Part shown: positions 23,201-35,769 of the stretch, piece after piece
How the letters are laid out: every line of letters starts with the position of its first letter
Position numbering within the stretch: the stretch's first letter is position 1
Assembly (NCBI GenBank): GCA_013399115.1
Contig: VXAA01005264.1
Coordinates: forward strand, 47,622-111,621
Direction: 5' to 3'
From: Anseranas semipalmata
Taxonomy: Eukaryota > Chordata > Aves > Anseriformes > Anseranatidae
Length of the DNA stretch: 64,000 bases
Made by a program: the position numbers and the translations under genes
The notes under the pieces: model-generated
What the model was told of the DNA's origin: nothing
The model's input: the letters and a program-made list of their open reading frames with translations, nothing else
The model's database searches: none

Positions 23201-24941
23201 AGCTCTTCTAACACTTCAAGTCTTCAGTCTGATGCCTGACTGAAGGACATTCCTTAGCTAAACACAAATTTAGCAGTTTCATACAATTGTGTTGAAACTC
23301 TATGGCTTGCGTAGTGGATTTCAAATGAGGTGGTCTTAAAACTTAGGTGTAATTGTATATGCATGATTTTTATTTTTATTTTTTGAACTTTGGTTGGCTG
23401 CAATTTGTTCTGCTCAGTATCATCAATGTGAACTAAATCCCCATAAAACTGCTAAGACTGATTTCATCAGACCGCCTGCAGGGGAATGGGGTAATTGATG
23501 GGATTCAACTGCCTGAGCCTGAGAAGTCCCAGGGCAATGCTGGCCCCACCACCTGCTCCAGCACAGTCCCAGTGCCCTGTAGCTGCTGTCCTATCTTCCA
23601 TTGTGTGTAATAGGGCATTTTAAATGACTCCATATATCTACAGTCTGGCAACTAAATCAAGCCCTCAGGGTCTAAAAGGTGCTCAGATAAGTTTACACCT
23701 TCCTGGCCCCCAAACCAAGCAGAAATACATCAGTGGTGTTTCTCACTTGAGGGTGATGGAGGCTTACTTCTGCTCTGCCCAGGATCTTGAAGAGGTGACT
23801 CCAGCACTACCCAGGTCTTTGCTGCCATAATAATCCTACTGAGGAAATGAGCTAGGCTGTGAGTTTTAAACCCCTTAGCTCTGGCAAACCAGCAACTTGA
23901 ATGGTTCATTTTATTTTGTACTATTTTGGTCATTTGGACATACCTCACACACAAAGCAGTTATTCTGTCTGGGCTATTCCCCTTAAGTCTGTAATGTCAC
24001 AAAGACAGCCATCAGGACACAGGAAAAATCAGAGTTTTTGCTGTGAGAATGAGCCCTAGGAAAATGAGCAATCCACAAAGAAGAAACTATTTATATTTGC
24101 ATTACATATTCCCACGCATGCAGAAAACCTCTTTCAGTTGACTAGTCTACAGCATCAGCTTATTATATTTAGCGTGAAAGAGGGCACAATAGTTCATAAA
24201 TTACGCTAATGAATATATATATATTCACTTGGAAGTATTTCAGGGAGTACTTATAAAGACATTCAAAAGTTCATTTTCAAGCTTTTGTCCTTGAGAGGTT
24301 AGTTTAGTTGTCTGGGGCTGGAGAAATAGACTGCTCTCAGCTCTCTTTTCTCATTTTAAACCAAACTTCTAGCATTTCACTGGCACCATTTGAAAACATT
24401 ATTGTTTTAGTGGAAATGTCACATACCTAATGGTTCTATGGGAAGAAGCAATGGCTGCTTTAGTTGAAAAAATATGCATGCAATAAAATTACGAAGGAAT
24501 AAACGAGGACTCCCAGCCCAAAGGAATGCAACGTTGCGCATATGGTGTCAGATTTGCCTGTGTGGGTAGGATAGCTCGCCTTTATTTCTGGGCAGTTCAA
24601 AAACCTGTTCCCACGCACGGCGGCTGCAGAGCCAGCTCAGCACCGGGAGTCAGCGTGTGCACAGCCCGGCCTCATGTAGATGGGAACAGGGGCAAGGGAG
24701 GAGGATTTACTCAACAGGCAAGGAAAATGACTGAAGCCATGGCCATCCCTTGTGGCAGTCAGGACCCAAGATATGTTCCTGTGGCTGCAGTTCTATGACT
24801 CCTTTGCTGGGTACTTATGGCTTCATCTTCCCATTTTTCAGACTCAAGCTGCTCCAACCAGCGGGTGGGAGAAGGGCAATGCTGGGATTGGGAACATCCC
24901 TCCCTCCCCACCTGGCTATAACCGCTGAGCACAAGACCTAC
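23201..24941. other. unique non-coding DNA
   Basis: No gene recognised. A (TA)n stretch of 14 bases lies near 24214-24227, inside an AT-rich, motif-dense part (24130-24260) that could also be regulatory. A mildly CpG-richer patch lies around 24530-24680. Confidence 0.6.
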
Positions 24942-24996
24942 CTGTCAAACCATCTCCCCGCAACAGGAGAGATAAGGAATTGCTTCTTAGAAAATG
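24942..24996 (-). other. splice-bounded candidate exon
   Basis: On the minus strand catgtattcttttcag ends at 24997 and a GACAG/GTAGGTC donor follows at 24942. The 55 nt between are open in two frames. Both signals are good but the segment is short and no protein is recognised, so a pseudo-exon is likely. Confidence 0.15.
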
Positions 24997-27900
24997 CTGA
25001 AAAGAATACATGTAAAACATTTCAGACATGCAGAGCAAAATCAGCAGAGCCTGAACATATGCAGGGAGGACGCGTGAGAGCCTCTGGTCCTCGCTGCAGA
25101 GCCTGCAGCCTGATTCCAGCTCTAATATATTGCATCATTACCAAGCATGATGATCTATCTGGCTCTCCTTTCAGAGCTAGATTCACATCTGCCTCTTGGT
25201 GTAAATGAGGAGCAGCCTCAGCTTTACTCCCTGTTTAGTTCGGTATGGCCAATATGAGAATCTGGCTCCTCAGTCTCCTCATCACTGGGAGTCTGAAGTA
25301 AAAAAAGTGTGGGTCGCAGCTTTTAAATGTCAGCCAGCTATGGCAGCCTTTTCATTTCTGTTCTTTTCTGTTTATCAACACCTTTCCCACCTCTTCCTGC
25401 TGTACCGAACTGGAGGAGCCAAAACTTGTCATTCTGGACTCGTCCCAATTACAGACCTCATTTAAATTTTCTCAAGTCTACCCACAGCTGGGGTAGATGA
25501 GGTTGTTTCAGAAAAATAGCACAGGCATAGGGCCGATGCTTTTAGTCTGTAGGCCCCTCCAGTTTTTCCTTCTCTGAAATCTCAAGATGATTCCCTCATT
25601 TACCTAAACTGACCTCCACTATAGACTTCCCAAAATAGAACATCTCAAATACTCATTGGCACAAGTTTCCACATAGAAATCAATCTGTAAAACAGCAAGG
25701 ACTGAAACAAAGACATTTTTCATGGCCAACATACAGTAGGACTCTCACAGAAAGCTAAATTTGCTCATTTCAGAGACCCTCTTTTATTGACTGCATTTAT
25801 TTAGAAGTCTTTATTTGCTGCGGAGCTTTGAGACCTTATTTAATTTATAGATCTTGCGTAGAACAATGGCAGCAGCTCAGGCTGTGAAATGCCACTTTGT
25901 TGCTTTTTGCCACTGCTGCCCAGTGTGTGAATGCTCATGATGGTGTCTATTTGGCTGGAGCATGTCAGATGCAGACCAGGCAGGATGCTGAAGAAAGGAA
26001 CTGGTGTCCTTCATTCCCCAGGCCTGGCTCATTACGCATTCAGTGATGAATTTGCTCTGTGTATAAATGCTCCAGCAACCTCTTACAGCCATACCTGACT
26101 TGAACTTAAGGAGCCGTGAGCGAAGCTCAAACAATCTTCCATGCAGTTGATTTTTCTAAAAAATTATTGCACGAAAAGCTCAGAAACTCAGATTATGCAT
26201 ACACAGTAAATGGCATGAGTGCAAACCTGCTTGTTAAGCTCTTTTACACACTGAAGCCAGTCGGAGCAGCTAAAATGTCAGGGTAAGGCTGCCACAGAGG
26301 AGGATCAGGGTCAGACTGTTCAGCCACAAGTTCTGATCACTGCCAAAATTAGGGCATTAACCCCCCACGATGCCTAACAGTGCACGCTGCACTGAGCTCA
26401 ACATGGGCACGCGCGTGTACTGCTGCAGGAACAGCAAGCAAAGCACCTGTCGAGGGGAGATGGAGCCATGATGTGAGGGAATTGCAGTCCAGATATTCAG
26501 GCATGAAACTGCAAGCACTTCTGGCAGCAATTAGGCACTTCATCACTTGCACTCCTGGAAGTATTTCTGCAGGGAATGGGTCACTGCCTCACCACCTTGC
26601 TTGCTGCCCACTTGGAGCTCACTAAGGCAAGACCACCTTGGCCTTGGAGAAGCAGCACGTTTTGGAGCTTAAGTGAATGCCAAGGTTGAAAGCAGTGGGT
26701 GAAAGATGGAACGGCACTGGCTCTGCTCACCACCGTGCTGCCTGGCCCCTCTTCACACTGACGGAGTTAAGGCACAACATGCTGATAGTCATGATACGCA
26801 GACTAAAGATGGAACAAGACCTAAAATATGCATCAGAGAACTAACCTAGCAAAGGCCACGAGAAGCCAGGCTGCTCATTAGCAAGGTTTGCTACAGCATG
26901 AGGAAACATTTCCGTGCAGTTAGGCTGGCTTTGCCCTCCAGGGTTTTGCCAAAAGCAAGCAGCAGCTGCCTGCGTGCCGGCCCCAAACTGCCCCGCAGCA
27001 CAGCATCTGGAACTGCTCAGTGCTTCCGGGCTTCCTCGAGTTCATCTCCAGTGCAGCATGAATGCTACCTTCCTTGGGAAGGTGCCTGGGCAAGGGGGAC
27101 CCCGCTGCCCGACATCTCCCCCTGACCCAGCCACAGGAAGCACGTGTCCCTTGCAGACCCAGAGGGAACATAGCAAGAATTGCTTAGGAAATGTTGGCCA
27201 CTGCTCTATCATTCCTCATACCAACATAAATTGGCAAGCTATGTTTAAATCCCTGGGTCTGGGCAGGCTGTAGCCCTCACCTTTGAACTCCTGTGATCTT
27301 AAAGTGACAGCCCCAGTTTTAGCCCCAGTTTTGCCCCCCACTATTAATTTAAATTTCCTTATTTTCCTTAAATCATGTCCATGCTTCTGGTATAGGGTAG
27401 CGTGGAGAAACGAGCTCCAAATGGCCCTTCCCTGTCCCCTGGTCTATTCTTGCTATTGGAGAGAGACAGGAAGACTTTGAAGCACCATGTGGGTCTCCTC
27501 CAGTCCATGATTCCCCCATGTGGAGGAGTTCCCAGCTCTCTTATGTGATCAGGTTCTGCAGAATAAAAAGGTTGGATCTCCCAGATGAAATATCCTGCTC
27601 TCCGTTTTTTCTGCCTTTCTGCATTTGCAGCCTTCACAGCTGTCCTGCAGAGCTGGGCTAGGCTGTGTCACTCAAGCTAACCTTCAAAAGAGTTGCTACT
27701 GCTACTGCTACAAAAGAGCATTTCAGGGAGTCACGCAAACAGACAATACAGGAAGGGATGGTCAAGGCTTAAAAGGAGGCCAGACCTTGCCTGGAGATTT
27801 CCTCAGCACCCAGGTGGAGTCCCAAAACAGAGAGAGATGCCACATGTGTCCAAACAGCAGCAGGTCTCCCTCTGGCTTCTGACACTACAGAGCTCAGCTG

Positions 27901-28988
27901 AGTTCAGTTGTGGTTTTCTCCCTCAGAAATGTACTGTCTATTTTAAACACAGCCCTGTGTTTGATTTCTTTCTCTCGAACCTCATAAATAAAATGTTTTG
28001 TTTTCAGTTGGCAGGGAGAACATTCTGATATGTGCAGCCACCACACTTGAGTTTGCTCTTGACATGGTGGTGAAATGCAGTTATTTTGTTATATATCACC
28101 TTTTTAGGGGTCTTACAAATAGAAGATTTCAGTAAAGTAAATAAAGCCAGTTAGATTCTGGGATTAACATATTTTCTTCGGTTTTGCTGTAGTATACCTG
28201 AAATTTGTGACAGCGTTCATTATTTCTGCAGACATCTAGTGCAGTACATATTTAATTTGGCTTTAACTGTTTAGTACTAAAGGGTATTTTCATGTTGCTA
28301 GCAGTCATCCTGCAAAATTATTTTATTTTCTCAGTGTTCCTGACTTGCTGTCTGAATTGGTCTACTCTTACACACTGAAGTTGCAATTTGAGTCTCCACC
28401 TTCATTTGTCCATAGAATAGTCCTGCAGGCATGTCTCTATTAGTTTGTCTCTCTTCCAGCCTGGAATACAACATAGGTAATGTCATTTCTGCTACCATTG
28501 TGGATCAGTTTTCTGTTCCTCTTGCCCTTCAGAGTGATCCAGCTTTTTGATGTTATGAGCCAGATGCCAGGCTCAGGACACATATTCCTACGTGCTAGAG
28601 ACAACTAAAAATGCAGTGATAGGACAGAGAGGAACTCAGGTCCCCAGAGGTATCACACACATGACTGGGGACTGATCCTCTCAAAGTTTCTGCCAGCCTA
28701 ATGAACAGCAGAGTGGCAAGATGTCATGGCCTTTTCCTTTCTGCTACCACAGCAGCCTTGCCACAGTGTATTTCATTGTTCCTGCTGAAATCCAGGCAAT
28801 CAGGGGAAGGTGCTCTCAGTTTTCTGAGAGGTGGTGTTCCTCCGTGGGGCAGAGCTGCTCCATAGATGGTCAGCAGACAGTGCTTAGTTAATTAAATGGA
28901 AGCTCATAGCATTGATGCTTTATAGGAATTAGCTCTTCCATAGTCACTTCTGTTCCTAAACAGCAAAATGATTAAGACAGATCAACAC
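24997..28988. other. unique non-coding DNA
   Basis: No gene recognised. Moderately GC-richer patches around 26.38-26.45 and 26.9-27.15 kb carry longer overlapping frames on both strands but no domain. The stretch 25160-25215 (ttcacatctgcctcttggtg then taaatgaggagcag) resembles an old amniote repeat. Confidence 0.6.
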
Positions 28989-29093
28989 TGCCCCCATCCT
29001 CAATTTACAGCTGGCAAAATTGAGGTACAGAGAGCCTAGAGATCAGCCCAAAGTCAGTCAGTAAATGAGCTGCAATCAGAAACAGAGCCCAGA
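28989..29093 (+). mobile_element. MIR-type SINE fragment
   Basis: The plus strand follows the MIR body closely: cctcaatttacagctggc, then aaattgaggtacagagag, then cagcccaaagtcagtcagta, then gagctgcaatcagaaacaga gccc. This parallels the canonical blocks 'tcattttacagatgaggaaactgaggcacagagag', 'cttgcccaaggtcacacagct' and 'gtggcagagccagga'. MIR is an ancient amniote-wide tRNA-derived SINE, rare in birds. The tRNA head is not readable. Confidence 0.82.
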
Positions 29094-29589
29094 CACAATG
29101 TCTATGCCAACCTGAACAGCCCATTTTGTACCTGAGTTTACCTTCTCAGCTCTGTGAGGGGTAACAGCAGGTTCCTCATAGAAGAGATGACTTCTCACAG
29201 ATATGGAATCACCCCACTGCAGACAGTAAATATCATCTAGGGCTAGGTTCATGCCTAGGCCTGCCGGAGTCAGCAGAAATACTGAACACTGTTTGAAAGT
29301 AAATCACAAGGAAAGTACAGCGTGTAGAAGGCACATGCAACCTTCTGCACTTACTGTGTCTAACCTTGGCTGGCCATGTTCACACTCATAAAGCACTGCT
29401 AACACCTCACTGGAGCCTGCATGGAAGTCTAAGACCATGTTCTCTATGTTTATGGTCTATTGTCCAACAGCAGATATCAGTAACACCAGATTTTCCTGCA
29501 ACTTTTGCAGTTAGATTTTCAAAGCAAAGAAACCTCACAGATCATAGTTTGGAGGCAAGGAGGGAAGAATGGATAGCTGAGCTGCCATC

Positions 29590-29800
29590 ACAGAAAATAC
29601 TGTTAAATGGGGTTGAAGAAGTCATCTAGCCCACCCTCCTGTGCCAGGAAAACTTCAAACATGTATGTGATTCCTCAAATATATGCCTCCTCTCTGACAG
29701 TGATCCCCTCTCCTTTTTTTCCAAGCAGTCTGTTCCACTTCTTAAGTATTCTCACCCTTAGAAAATCACTGATGCTGTCAAGTCTGCAGTTTGGCTCATT
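29590..29800 (-). mobile_element. decayed CR1-like 3' region (probable)
   Basis: The plus strand reads gttgaagaagtcatctagcc then caccctcctgtgccagg, then later ctgttccacttcttaagt and ctcacccttagaaaatc. This mirrors the reversed CR1 order: terminal core, then 'ctgttccagtg..ttaacaaccctcac.gttagaaag'. Strongly mutated. Confidence 0.45.
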
Positions 29801-30234
29801 GCTTCCTGTCCCCTCAAATATTTTCAGTAAAATTATAATTCCTGTAGTAGATATTGTACTGTTACTATGCCTGATGCTAGTACATCACTCGACATGCTTA
29901 TTTACATTTCACATCAATAGTGCAATTTGCTGCATGTTATTGTATAGCAAAGTGACTAGAGAAGCACTTAATATGGGCTGTCTATGCCATCTTTTATTGG
30001 TTAGATAATGAAATTAATTGTTGCAATTCAGGCTATTGCTGTGACTAGTATTTAGGATTCAATAACACTTTTTTCTTAAACCATCACCGGCTCACTAATG
30101 CCAACTCCACCTGTTCATCACCTGGAGACCAAGAGATAAATAGAACAAGAAATTTCAGGCACTGTCTGGAAGAAACACAACTGGGGAGAGTTCCTTTCAT
30201 TGTACCTTCTTTTCTCATAAGCTTTGCAGAACCA

Positions 30235-30400
30235 TCACAGGAAATAAATGTAAAGGCATCTCAAGAAGTTATTTAATCCAGCTTCCTGCTCCAGGGCTGA
30301 ATTTGAATGGAGAATTTATACGAAATAATGGAAGGCAACCTAGTGTATTACTTTCTTCCTGAGTGACCTAAATTTCCTGTCTCTGAAGTATTGCAAGATT
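30235..30400 (-). mobile_element. decayed CR1-like remnant (weak)
   Basis: The phrase tcaagaagttatttaatcca then gcttcctgctccagggctg resembles the reversed CR1 terminal region 'aggtcatctagtccaacctcctgctcaaagc'. No further family landmarks. Confidence 0.35.
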
Positions 30401-31065
30401 TTGGTAAACACAAGCTTAGCCTTATAAAAACTATTTTTATTCTAGAAACCTTAAAAGTATGCTCTTCCATCTATTGAAGGAATTCTTTGATACTGAAAAC
30501 CTCCTTATACTACTAGTTCTCCATTAAGACTGTACAAATACACCGGTCTTACATAGCAACACCTTAAACTGTGAGTGACACCACCATGTCTTTAAGAGGC
30601 CAGAGACCTTATTGTATTGGAAAATTTGGTGTGACGGAACTCCAGCTCACATCGCTGAATTGCCACGTCAAATTCTTCTGTCCATGAAATTGATAGGAAT
30701 AGTGTCACACCTTCCCTGCATTGATGTGCTGAAATGCAGAAATGAGAGGGAGATCTAGGCAGAAATATGAATGTCTTCCAACATAAGATAATAAAAGGCA
30801 CTAACACCCATTATCAAGGAGTAACCTGGATTGCATCTGTGAGAATAAACCTTATTCACTTACTAAAAAGCATAGAGAATACTTTGTTTAAAAGGACTGG
30901 AAATGTAGAAAACAATATTCTGATATCCTTAAAAATGATCAAACAAACAAGCAAAAATGATCAAACATTCAGGCCTCTCCAAAGTGATGTCTAAAGCAAG
31001 TACTTACAATTTGGACATATTCCTAAGTGACCTGGTTAAGCAGAGCAGGCCACACAGCTCTGACA

Positions 31066-31160
31066 AATCATAGAACCACAGAAACATGGAATGTTTCGAG
31101 TTAGAAGGGACCTTTAAGATAATTTACTTCCAATTCCCTTGTCATGGGCAGGAAACAACA
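31066..31160 (-). mobile_element. CR1 LINE 3' terminus
   Basis: Plus-strand reading: catagaaccacagaaacatg (tail), tcgagttagaagggaccttt (diagnostic core), then ttccaattcccttgtcatgg gcagg, the reverse complement of a CR1 end. About 95 bp remain. Confidence 0.85.
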
Positions 31161-31604
31161 CAGCAAATGACTCAGGGAACGCAGATATGACCCAGGAACT
31201 GCAGAAGCTTTTCTGGAGCAGAGGCTAGAGGCTGGGAAGGCCTCCAGTACTGACATTGGCACAGCTTGTCTGTTTGTGGCCAACTGCGCTGGGCCCTCAG
31301 TGACTGAGTGACAAATTATGGAAATGAATTCAATGAAGCTAAAAGATAAAGTAACCAATGTGGGGTAAAACAATCCTAATTCTGCATGTAAAATGAGCTG
31401 ACTGTTATTACTCAGCAGTGGGATCTTGGGTTCTGATTGGCAGACCTCAGTAGAAGTCAAAAAGCACATTAGAATTTAGAAATTTTCAGAAGAAATAGAA
31501 ATCAAAGCAGAGAATGTCATTATGCTATGTTATATATCCATAATCAGTCTTTACCATGAAAACTGTGCTCATCTCAGAGAATATCCATGCATCTCATAAA
31601 AGGA

Positions 31605-31705
31605 TATAGTGTAATGGAAAAGATTCAGAGAGAACAAGAAAAATGATGAAAGACCTGAAATGACTCCTCTATAAGGAAAGATCATGTTCAGTGGAAAGTC
31701 TGAAT
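31605..31705 (+). mobile_element. ancient L3/CR1-like RT fragment
   Basis: The plus strand reads ttcagagagaacaagaaaaa, tgatgaaagacctgaaatga, ctcctctataaggaaagatc. This parallels the old LINE block coding for 'Q.R.T..IKGLE.LPYEERL'. Short and decayed. Confidence 0.45.
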
Positions 31706-32222
31706 CAGTGAAAGAGATGACCTTGGCTATGCTGGGGTTGAAGACAACTCAGTGAGGTGCAGGTCTTTGAACTGTAGTCACAGGAAACTCAGCCATGTTT
31801 GGACACAAATTTGTAGCTTGCAAGGATTAGATAGCAGGTAACAATTAACAAGTCAATTGCTGTGTTTCATTCTCCAGCTGCCCTAACATCACTTATCACA
31901 CCAGCCATGGACCTTGAAACCCTGCTTCACTTTCCAAATGGCCAGCACACGTGGCAGGAGCTACCACACACAGACTTCTGGCACTCTATATTTCAGTCAT
32001 CCAGCACACTTGCAATAAAGAAATAAGCAAAAATTGCTTTTGCTAATTAACATAGAAAATAAACATAAGAGCCAAAGTCATCTAAATCAGGGTCCATGAG
32101 ACATCCAACTGCTTGAGGTTCTAGCATGAGAATTGGCCATGGCAGAGTACAGGAAAAAAAATGCTGAAAACTTCATGCCAGGGCACTTCATTCTCCAGGG
32201 CTGGAGTCAGGAGAACAAAAGC

Positions 32223-32262
32223 ATCAGACTGTCATCAATGGGATCAGACTGTCATCAATGGG
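32223..32262. repeat. exact 20-bp tandem duplication
   Basis: The unit atcagactgtcatcaatggg occurs twice in a row without a mismatch, so the duplication is recent or the locus is polymorphic. Confidence 0.97.
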
Positions 32263-34334
32263 AAATCCTTCATTCAGAGCTCAGAAGAACCAACCAGCTG
32301 CAGGGCCACCTTAGGTTTCATTTCTATGAAACGGTCATGTGAAATAGTGAGAGTAATAAACTCTCCCAAGAGAAAAACAAACTTGTGCCTGTGTTGTCTT
32401 TGACAGTTTAGAGGGATTGGCTGATGGCCAGGAGGCTTAAAATATTCATCACAGAGACAGAAAACGAATTCCTTCTGCTCCAACAAAGAAAAGGTTCCAT
32501 GCTTCCAGGGGAAAAAGAGCAAAAGATACAAGGGTGTGAGCCAGAAATCTTCTCCATTATTTGCAAGTCTACCAGTTAGTCTGGTAAAAAAATTGTTTCT
32601 CCATACAAAGCTTGTCTCTCATCGCAAACATTTGAACAAACATTATTACTCTGACTGTAATTTATAACATACTTTAGGATTTTTTTTAATCCATCTGTTA
32701 CTGTAGGGATTAAAAGGCAAACAAACTGATTATCACCTTGCCAACACTTATCATCAGGTGGTTATGACTGTTTAGATTGCTGCCCAAGCCAACAAGAAGT
32801 ACATTAACTGAGAACAAAAGGTATTGTTTAAAAAAAACAACAGTTACCATTAAGACCTCATGATATAGATCAGCTAAATCCAGCGATACTTTAGGGATCG
32901 TGACCTCTGGGTCCCCTGCCAGGCCCATTACAATTTTATCTTATCATCACAGTATATCCAAATAAATCAGTCTGTGTCACAAAAGCACACCAGTTAGCAT
33001 TGCCTTTCTGAAGGATGCTCTATGGCTTTTGTTGCTTTAACAGTGCATTCCCTAATTGTTTTAACTGGATGTCCAGGAGTACTGATTAGATTTTAAAGAC
33101 TTCTGGGATGAGGTAGGTTCCTGCATATTAATTTTTCCAGCTGTGTTAACAAACAGGAGGCAAAACAGATGGGTGGCAGATACAAGGCTCAAAATGTTGC
33201 TGTGTTTGAGCAATCTATTAACACCTCCCAAAGTTATGAATGCCTTAATAAAGTGAACCTTCATATTTCCGAAAGAGCAGCAGGAATTCATGACTATTGT
33301 GACACTCACACTGAGCTGTACAGGGGAGAAGCTGTCCTGCCGGGCACAGACTTATGTATCCAACCTCTCTGATTTTTGCTGCATGTTCTGCCCTAACGTC
33401 TGTAAGCCCCAAACTCAGGCAGTCATCATTGATTTGTCAGCCACAGCAACTAATGTCTGTTCCTTGTTGTCTACAGGGAGCGCATCAGAGTCTTGGCTGA
33501 AAAGGCAGGTGGAGAGGCACGGTGGAAACTTTCTAACTGGAGCTAAACAAAGCTAAGGTCAGACAGATTTGTGAAGTCTGTTGGGAAGGCAGAATGACAT
33601 TTTATTTATGTCCTCTCATAGCATTTCAAGGAATTACAGACAGTGCTTATCTCATTTTCTGTGTTAGTGGAAAAATTTGATGATGAAATTTTATGGAGTA
33701 CGTTGGTGACTATCTGATCTTGCTGTATGGAGTACAAAGCAGGCACTGCAATATCATACTTAAGCACTAGGCCCTCAGGGTCTAAACCTTGAAGAGACCT
33801 GGAGAGAGGTAAGGAGCAGATAATAACAGGTTAATAAATCCAGCTATTGCAGTTTAAGAACAAGTCCTCCTCTCTGCCCCGTTCCTGGAATTAACAACCC
33901 ACCTCTGTACCAAAAAGATGTGTTCAAATAAACTAAACAATTTTAATTGAAGTGACCAAGATCCAAGCAGATACTCTTTCTACAGCTTTGATTTGCTCAT
34001 TAAGCATGACAAAGAGGAGGAGCAATAGTGGCAGAGAACAGCAACATCTTAAACACATTCCCTCAAATACATTTTCAGTGTCCTTAAGCACAGAGGTGCT
34101 TGAGTAGAGCGAGGTTCAACCAGCACCTAGAGCTAACCAGTATGAAACACCATGCGAAAAGCATGACTACATCCTCACTGTTTTCTGGAAATTAAGATTG
34201 CCTCCTGAATGAGGTTGGGAAAGACGCACCACAGTCCTCTCCCACTAAGTCTGATGGATCGACGTATGGAAATTTCCAACCTTGGTGATACATCCATATC
34301 TTCTATCACAGCTACATAAATAGGGCACTAACAC

Positions 34335-34420
34335 ATGATGTGGTTTAGGTTGAAGGGACTTAAATCCATAGCTTTGCCTACAAGAAAACATCTAAACTGT
34401 CTGGCTAGGTAAGTTCCCCA
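34335..34420 (-). mobile_element. decayed CR1 3' end (probable)
   Basis: The plus strand reads atgatgtggtttaggttgaa gggactt, resembling the reversed CR1 end 'atggtttgggttggaagggacctt'. The following sequence no longer matches clearly. Confidence 0.45.
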
Positions 34421-35315
34421 GCACTTCTCAGTGGGATCTGTGCCCTGACAAAGAAAAGAATAAAGTACCTTGGGGCCCACAAACACTCTTTCCCAGAGTA
34501 TTTGGTATGAAATATTCCACATTCAGGCTGAACAGGGAGGTCCTCGGGGAGTTTTAAGTATTGCCATGCGTAAGTGGCCACCGAAAGTTGCACTCTGGGA
34601 CTTGGCTTTTAAGAACTTTCTTAGATCTGACCATAAGTATTCTGGCTTTGTTGCTTTCTCCAAAATGATCAAGAACCCAGGGATTTTTGCTGTGATTAAA
34701 ATACCCACAAATGTTTATTTTACTTGCTTAAATCAAGTTCCTGATGTCTACATTGTGGGTAGTAAGAAAGGGCTCAGACTAAATAAACATGAAAGAGCCT
34801 GAATGTCAGACTTATTTAGAGAAGCAGATGGTTAGGAATCAAACTGACTTGAATGACATGTCTGAAGAAATGAGATGGAAATCTCTAGAGGACTGGGATT
34901 TTTAGGGGGCTTTGACATCCTGTGTTCCCAGTCAGGCAACTGGAAGCACAGGGGTTGCTGTTCTCACAGAATTTGGGGTTGTCTACTTCCATTAGACCAA
35001 GAAAAACAGAAAACTCGCAGAGCCTGCACAGTGGACATGGATGCCTTGGGCAATCCTTTGGCTGCACCATTTCAAGGTTCCAGAGGAGTTCAGTTCAATC
35101 AGTTTGTCTGAGCTGATGGCTAGCTGATGGTTATTTTATCAGTGTGTTTGGTCCATCAGTAATCATGTAATGCATCCAACCAGTGCTCACTCCCACCACT
35201 AAAAGCAAAATACATCTGTGTCCTGTGTCTGAGGAGCCACACAGCCTGAATACTCCTTCATTGGCCACTTTTCACTACCCACCTCTTTCTAGCTTTGATG
35301 AAAGATCTCGCTTAC

Positions 35316-35416
35316 CTCTGCATGTTGCTGTGCTCAGTGTTGCTTGGTCTTTGCTGCTTCCCTGCACGCAACAGAAGACAAGACCTGACATCTGGATAAA
35401 TGAGGGCAAATTCCTG
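35316..35416 (-). other. splice-bounded candidate exon
   Basis: On the minus strand a strong acceptor (ccctctttccctggtcacag) ends at 35417 and a consensus donor (GCAGAG/GTAAGCG) follows at 35316. The 101 nt between have one open frame (RNLPSFIQMSGLVFCC, then VQGSSKDQATLSTATC). A second good acceptor (cttctgttgcgtgcag) lies inside at 35362 and would give a 46-nt exon. Composition is not clearly coding; a lncRNA exon or pseudo-exon is as likely. Confidence 0.2.
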
Positions 35417-35636
35417 CTGTGACCAGGGAAAGAGGGAGGGAAATCATGGGAAGATGTATTGGAACTGAACCCACAGAGGAGCTGCAATCCCAGACTTACT
35501 GAGAATAGTCTGTCTATTTTTACTTCCTCCTTAGCACATTGTTTTTCTTTGAGTTTCTGATGAATTCAGGGTCTAGATACATTCATTCAGTGAACAGATG
35601 ATGTAGCTCAAGTTGTTACTACTCTCTCCCCCACAG

Positions 35637-35687
35637 CTTGTTCGACCCTGAGAGCTCAGCTTGAGCTTCTGCAGGAGGTGGCTAGAG
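35637..35687 (+). other. splice-bounded candidate 51-nt exon
   Basis: On the plus strand a near-ideal acceptor (ttactactctctcccccacag) ends at 35636 and a near-ideal donor (GCTAGAG/GTAAGCC) begins at 35688. The 51 nt between (17 codons' length) are open in only one frame, reading CSTLRAQLELLQEVAR, which is heptad-like. Another strong acceptor (tttggactctgtcttcag) lies downstream at 35744-35761. The minus strand here carries a 175-codon frame that I regard as a shadow. Product unknown; it could belong to a lncRNA. Confidence 0.22.
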
Positions 35688-35769
35688 GTAAGCCATTGGA
35701 TCCTCTGCTGAAGTAGCTGAAGACCTTTTGCCTGTTCTGCTCTTTGGACTCTGTCTTCAGGGCAGCAGT

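Larger units (their letters stand above)
29094..31065. other. non-coding DNA with decayed CR1 pieces
   Basis: No gene recognised. Two weak CR1-like remnants (29590-29800 and 30235-30400) have separate entries. The rest is AT-rich unique sequence, with a small duplication of aaaaatgatcaaac at 30931 and 30954. Confidence 0.6.
31706..35315. other. unique non-coding DNA
   Basis: No gene recognised. Contains an exact 20-bp tandem duplication (32223-32262) and a weak CR1 remnant (34335-34420). Frames are short and overlapping. Confidence 0.6.
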
